DNA from: an uncultured Alphaproteobacteria bacterium
GTDB taxonomy: Bacteria > Pseudomonadota > Alphaproteobacteria > Caulobacterales > Caulobacteraceae
Direction: 5' to 3'
Length of the DNA: 64,000 bases
Assembly (NCBI GenBank): GCA_937920085.1
Contig: CALETE010000080.1
Location: forward strand, 217,851 to 281,850
Under the pieces are notes generated by a model. That model searched no databases and had not been told where the DNA came from. It saw only the letters and a list, made by a program, of their open reading frames with translations. The position numbers and the translations under genes are program-made. Positions 61,164 through 64,000 of this stretch are shown piece by piece. The first letter of the stretch is position 1, and each line of letters starts with the position of its first letter.

Positions 61164-61894
61164 GTTTTGGCGACCCGCCCCGGTGCTGCCGACACAAACC
61201 CCGTGGACTGGACGGCATCGAACACCGCCTCGCCACCGTCAGAGCGACCAGCCCGCAGGGCGGCCTTGATCCCGGCCAGGGCCTGACCGCGATAACCGCC
61301 CAAGGTTGCCGCCAGCTCGCAGGCACGGCGCGCGGTCTGATCATCTGGAACCACCTCATAGGCTAGGCCCATTCGGAGCAGGTCGGCCGCGCTGGTGCGA
61401 CGCGCGCCGAGGGTGAGCTGTGCCGCCACAGCTTCGGACGTCCGTAATCGGAGCCAGGCAATGTTCATAGGCGCCAGCATGCCTAGGGCCGCCTCCCCCA
61501 CCAAGAGGGTCGCGGTTTCACCGGCTACCATCAGGTCCGCCGCAAGCGCCATGGAGGCCCCGGCGTTGATCGCGTATTTCTCGAGCGCACAAATGATCAC
61601 CGCCGGGCAGCGATAGAGGGTCCTGTGCCAGTCTGCCCAGTCCTGTGGCCAGGTCGCCCGCCAGGCCGGGGCGGGGGTTTCAGCAAAGGCGTCCACATCC
61701 AAGCCTGAACAAAAGACCCCGTCGGCTCCGCGCAGAACCACCGCCTTGGCGCCCCCCGCCAGCAGGGTTGCAAGGCCAGACTGAAGATCGGCCACCATGG
61801 GGCCGATCAGGGCGTTCTTACGCTCTGGCCGCGACAGGATCAGTTCACCCCAACCTTCGTGCAGGACAGGCTGGGCCATTGGAAGGGTGCTCAT
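61160..61894 (-). CDS. Enoyl-CoA hydratase/isomerase family protein
   Basis: 244 residues, slightly short for crotonase family. Oxyanion hole segment GVFCSGLDVDAFAE and INAGASMALAADLMVAGE. The catalytic Glu pair of classical hydratases is not clear, so it may be an isomerase, hydrolase or decarboxylase of the family. ATG 61894. Overlaps the kinase stop by four bases, convergent. Confidence 0.87.
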   Translation of the reverse strand: MSTLPMAQPVLHEGWGELILSRPERKNALIGPMVADLQSGLATLLAGGAKAVVLRGADGVFCSGLDVDAFAETPAPAWRATWPQDWADWHRTLYRCPAVIICALEKYAINAGASMALAADLMVAGETATLLVGEAALGMLAPMNIAWLRLRTSEAVAAQLTLGARRTSAADLLRMGLAYEVVPDDQTARRACELAATLGGYRGQALAGIKAALRAGRSDGGEAVFDAVQSTGFVSAAPGRVAKT

Positions 61895-62016
61895 GGGGAC
61901 TCCTCTATTTAGGACAGACTAGAGCCCTGTTCGGCCATAGCGAAGCGCCTTCTTCTCGGGCGTTCACCCTCGAAACCTGCTGCCCGGAGCGGTTGGGCCT
62001 GATAGGGGTTGGGCCT

Positions 62017-62490
62017 ATGACCCCGCCGATTCAGATCTGGACCCGCGCCGCCTGGCATCCCGCTTTCACGTGCGGGGGATGGGCCTTTGTCGTGTCCGGC
62101 GTCGACCTCTCCGGCAAGGCCGGCGGAGAGCGCAATACCAGCCTTCAGCGTATGGTGCTGGCCGGCTTGACCGCCAGCCTCAAGGACCTGCGGCCAGGGC
62201 CTGTGGCCTTTGATTTGGGAGATCGCGCCACCGCCCAGGTGCTTGCGAAAATCCTCTCGGGAGCCTCACTGACGGACGCCGAGCGGCCAGCCGAAGACCT
62301 TGATCTCTGGGCGCAGTTGACCACGGGCCTAAAGGGCCGGGGGGTGACCTTCAAACTGGGGGCATTGACCGCAGGTGGTCCGGCCGCCTTTGCCCAAGCC
62401 TGGGCCGACCTTGCCCTGGACAAGGCCAAGGCAGCCGGCGCGTTTACAGCTGCAATTCCGAAACCGAACCTGGCTCGGGTAAAGGTCTGA
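62017..62490 (+). CDS. Small RNase-H-like fold protein, catalytic acids lost
   Basis: 157 residues from ATG 62017 (AGGGG upstream); the much longer open frame before it overlaps the hydratase gene and is rejected. CGGWAFVVSGVDLSGKAG followed by RNTSLQRMVLAGLTASL and VAFDLGDRATAQVL follow the strand and helix order of RNase HI (G-x-G-AFV, TNNRMEL-AAL, STDS), but the first Asp and the Glu of RMEL (here RMVL) are missing, and only one acid, in FDLGD, remains. Probably a non-catalytic relative; family assignment is by pattern only. Confidence 0.6.
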   Translation: MTPPIQIWTRAAWHPAFTCGGWAFVVSGVDLSGKAGGERNTSLQRMVLAGLTASLKDLRPGPVAFDLGDRATAQVLAKILSGASLTDAERPAEDLDLWAQLTTGLKGRGVTFKLGALTAGGPAAFAQAWADLALDKAKAAGAFTAAIPKPNLARVKV

Positions 62491-62493
62491 GAC

Positions 62494-62712
62494 CTATTGG
62501 CCGTTAACCCCACCCGGCCTTTGGGCCGAGGTGGTCATTTCCTTGGCGTCCTGGGCGTCGCGGGCGATCTGCCCCTTGGTCTTGCAGGTCTTAACCGGCA
62601 AACGGGTCCCGAGGTTCGCCTCATACTTGCAGACCAATTTATTGTCATCGGCAACAGCCTGTGCCGGGGTGGTTGTCGCCACGGCAGCAGCGAAAATCAG
62701 AGAAGCGATCAT
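62494..62712 (-). CDS. Small secreted protein, 72 residues
   Basis: 72 residues with signal peptide (MIASLIFAAAVATTTPAQA). The mature part has two Cys (KLVCKYEAN and VKTCKTKGQI), likely one disulphide, and a polar tail (DAKEMTTSAQRPGGVNGQ). Similar small periplasmic proteins with a xxCKxE...CKTK pattern occur in Caulobacterales; function unknown. ATG 62712. Convergent with the RNase-H-like gene. Confidence 0.8.
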   Translation of the reverse strand: MIASLIFAAAVATTTPAQAVADDNKLVCKYEANLGTRLPVKTCKTKGQIARDAQDAKEMTTSAQRPGGVNGQ

Positions 62713-62887
62713 AGGATGTCGTCCTGGGAGGAAGGATGAAATCGGTGCTTACCATAAATTGCAGCGGGTGCCACAGCCAAGCTAACGCAGGGGCAGTATT
62801 GAAACCCGTGCTGGGTTGCATAAAGGTGTTCGCCTACCCTCGGGTCTGCCCGGCCCTAAGACGAGTTCATTAAAAGGAAACGCCCCC

Positions 62888-63865
62888 ATGAAGACCCGCA
62901 TCACAGACCTGTTTGGTATCGAGCACCCCATCCTCCAGGGCGGCATGCACTTTGTCGGCCTGGCCGAAATGGCCGCTGCCGTCTCCAATGCCGGGGGCCT
63001 GGGCATCATCACCGGCCTGACCCAGCGTACGCCCGATGACCTGGCCAAGGAAATCGCCCGTTGCCGGGAGATGACCGACAAGCCCTTCGGCGTGAACCTG
63101 ACCTTCCTGCCCTCGGTCACCCCGCCGGACTATCCCGGCTATATCAAGGCCATCATTGAGAGCGGCGTGAAGGCCGTGGAAACCGCCGGTAACAATCCGG
63201 CCAAGTATCTGCCCGCCCTGAAAGAGGCCGGGATCAAGGTGATTCACAAGTGCACCTCGGTCCGCCACTCGCTCAAGGCCGAGGCCATTGGCTGTGACGC
63301 GGTCAGCGTTGACGGCTTTGAGTGCGGCGGTCACCCCGGCGAAGATGACGTGCCCAACTTCGTCCTCCTGCCTCGGGCCGCCGAAGAGCTGAAGATTCCC
63401 TTCGTCGCCTCAGGCGGCGTGGCCAATGGTCGCCAGCTGGTGGCTGCCCTGGCCCTGGGTGCCGACGGCATCAATATGGGCACCCGCTTCATCGCCACCC
63501 AGGAAGCCCCTGTGCACCACAATGTGAAACAGGCCATTGTCGACGCCAGCGAGCTGGACACCCGCCTGGTCATGCGCCCCCTGCGCAATACCGAGCGCGT
63601 GCTGAACAATGCCGCCGTCGAGCGCCTGTTGGAAAAGGAAAAGGCCCTGGGCGCCAATCTGAAGTTCGAAGACATCATCGGCGAAGTGGCCGGGGTCTAT
63701 CCGATCATCATGCAGAAGGGCGAGATGGATGCCGGTGCCTGGTCCTGCGGCATGGTCGCGGGCCTGATCCACGACATCCCCACCTGCAAGGAACTGATCG
63801 ACGGCATCATGGCCGAAGCCGACGCTCTGATCCGCCAGCGTTTGGCGGCGTTTGCCACGGCCTAA
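62888..63865 (+). CDS. Nitronate monooxygenase / 2-nitropropane dioxygenase family
   Basis: 325 residues from ATG 62888 (AAGGAAA upstream; the frame is open earlier). TIM-barrel FMN enzyme: EHPILQGGMHFVGLAEMAAA, catalytic His in HKCTSVRHS region, DGFECGGHPGEDDV with FMN phosphate contact, and ALGADGINMGTRFIATQEA. Oxidises alkyl nitronates to carbonyl and nitrite, or acts as an enoyl reductase. A hairpin follows. Confidence 0.93.
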   Translation: MKTRITDLFGIEHPILQGGMHFVGLAEMAAAVSNAGGLGIITGLTQRTPDDLAKEIARCREMTDKPFGVNLTFLPSVTPPDYPGYIKAIIESGVKAVETAGNNPAKYLPALKEAGIKVIHKCTSVRHSLKAEAIGCDAVSVDGFECGGHPGEDDVPNFVLLPRAAEELKIPFVASGGVANGRQLVAALALGADGINMGTRFIATQEAPVHHNVKQAIVDASELDTRLVMRPLRNTERVLNNAAVERLLEKEKALGANLKFEDIIGEVAGVYPIIMQKGEMDAGAWSCGMVAGLIHDIPTCKELIDGIMAEADALIRQRLAAFATA

Positions 63866-63878
63866 ACGATAGACGCGA

Positions 63879-63907
63879 GGGGGTGGCCTTCCAGGAAGGT
63901 CGCCCCC
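63879..63907 (+). terminator. Hairpin after the nitronate monooxygenase gene
   Basis: GGGGGTGGCCTTCC and GGAAGGTCGCCCCC pair over 14 bases with two G-T wobbles; loop is minimal (one base before opening inner pairs). It starts 13 bases after the stop. No T-run follows. I see no gene from 63908 to the end of the window. Confidence 0.55.
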
Positions 63908-64000
63908 TAACGAACTGGGTTTTCATCGAGGGGCGCGAACCCTTGCCTGGCCGCCAGGTGACCGGGGGTGCGCCTAGTCAGAAAAGTGCCAGCAACGTGG

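Noticed and set aside
61645..62016. N-terminal extension of the RNase-H-like protein
   Set aside because: It reads antisense to the enoyl-CoA hydratase start region and looks like noise; ATG 62017 starts at the fold.

Overview
The window is high-GC alphaproteobacterial chromosome, most likely from the Caulobacteraceae (Caulobacter/Phenylobacterium group). Pointers are strong GC3 bias, many TTG/GTG starts with GGAG-type ribosome sites, a textbook CtrA box (TTAA-N7-TTAA), an orphan TadG-like protein, receiver proteins with GRRRDD-type tails, and many lipid and xenobiotic catabolism genes (P450s, thiolase/DUF35, acyl-CoA synthetase, nitronate monooxygenase, CO-dehydrogenase-type molybdenum hydroxylases). 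The assignment is inference; no rRNA or tRNA gene lies in the window. I see no phage, integrase, insertion sequence or CRISPR array.

Layout. 0-5.4 kb: 3' part of a molybdenum hydroxylase large subunit, a small secreted protein, a predicted HNH-like nuclease toxin with a candidate immunity gene behind a CtrA box, and a secreted M20 peptidase. 5.4-13.5 kb: MATE exporter, GST, methylsuccinyl-CoA-dehydrogenase-like enzyme, WYL regulator divergent from an unknown gene, a decayed porin remnant, a receiver-only response regulator, a GNAT enzyme and glutathione-dependent formaldehyde dehydrogenase. 13.7-22.8 kb: EF-hand protein, a Spy-like protein with an OmpR/histidine-kinase pair, a receiver plus helical-protein pair, a CehA/McbA PHP hydrolase, a TadG-like VWA protein and a PIG-L deacetylase. 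23-30.8 kb: thiolase/DUF35, hybrid PAS histidine kinase, and a P450/phosphotransferase operon divergent from a CrtC-like (DUF7064-type) gene.

30.9-38.1 kb: MoxR ATPase and CoxE-like VWA protein converge on a two-subunit molybdenum hydroxylase across a strong bidirectional hairpin; then the LemA-TPM-TPM envelope operon. 38.2-46.1 kb: YqeY protein, M28 peptidase, HCCA-isomerase-like protein, Tyr-less SDR, phospholipase C, acyl-CoA synthetase, DUF2177 protein. 46.2-55 kb: heterodimeric ABC exporter with one degenerate ATP site, thioesterase, VOC protein, a four-gene plus-strand operon (quinone oxidoreductase, alpha/beta hydrolase, SDR, histidine phosphatase) and a 58-residue membrane protein. 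55.2-64 kb: YebC, DegT aminotransferase, LysR regulator divergent from a second P450, site-2 protease, CoaA-like kinase, enoyl-CoA hydratase, a degenerate RNase-H-like protein, a small secreted protein and a nitronate monooxygenase.

The points most worth attention are the CtrA-box-linked toxin/immunity pair, the Mo-hydroxylase plus MoxR/CoxE maturation module, the receiver/helical-protein pair, the cysteine-rich TadG-like VWA protein, the RNase-H-like protein that has lost catalytic acids, and the decayed porin. All starts were chosen by eye from ribosome sites and family N-termini; family names come from motif recognition, not from database searches.
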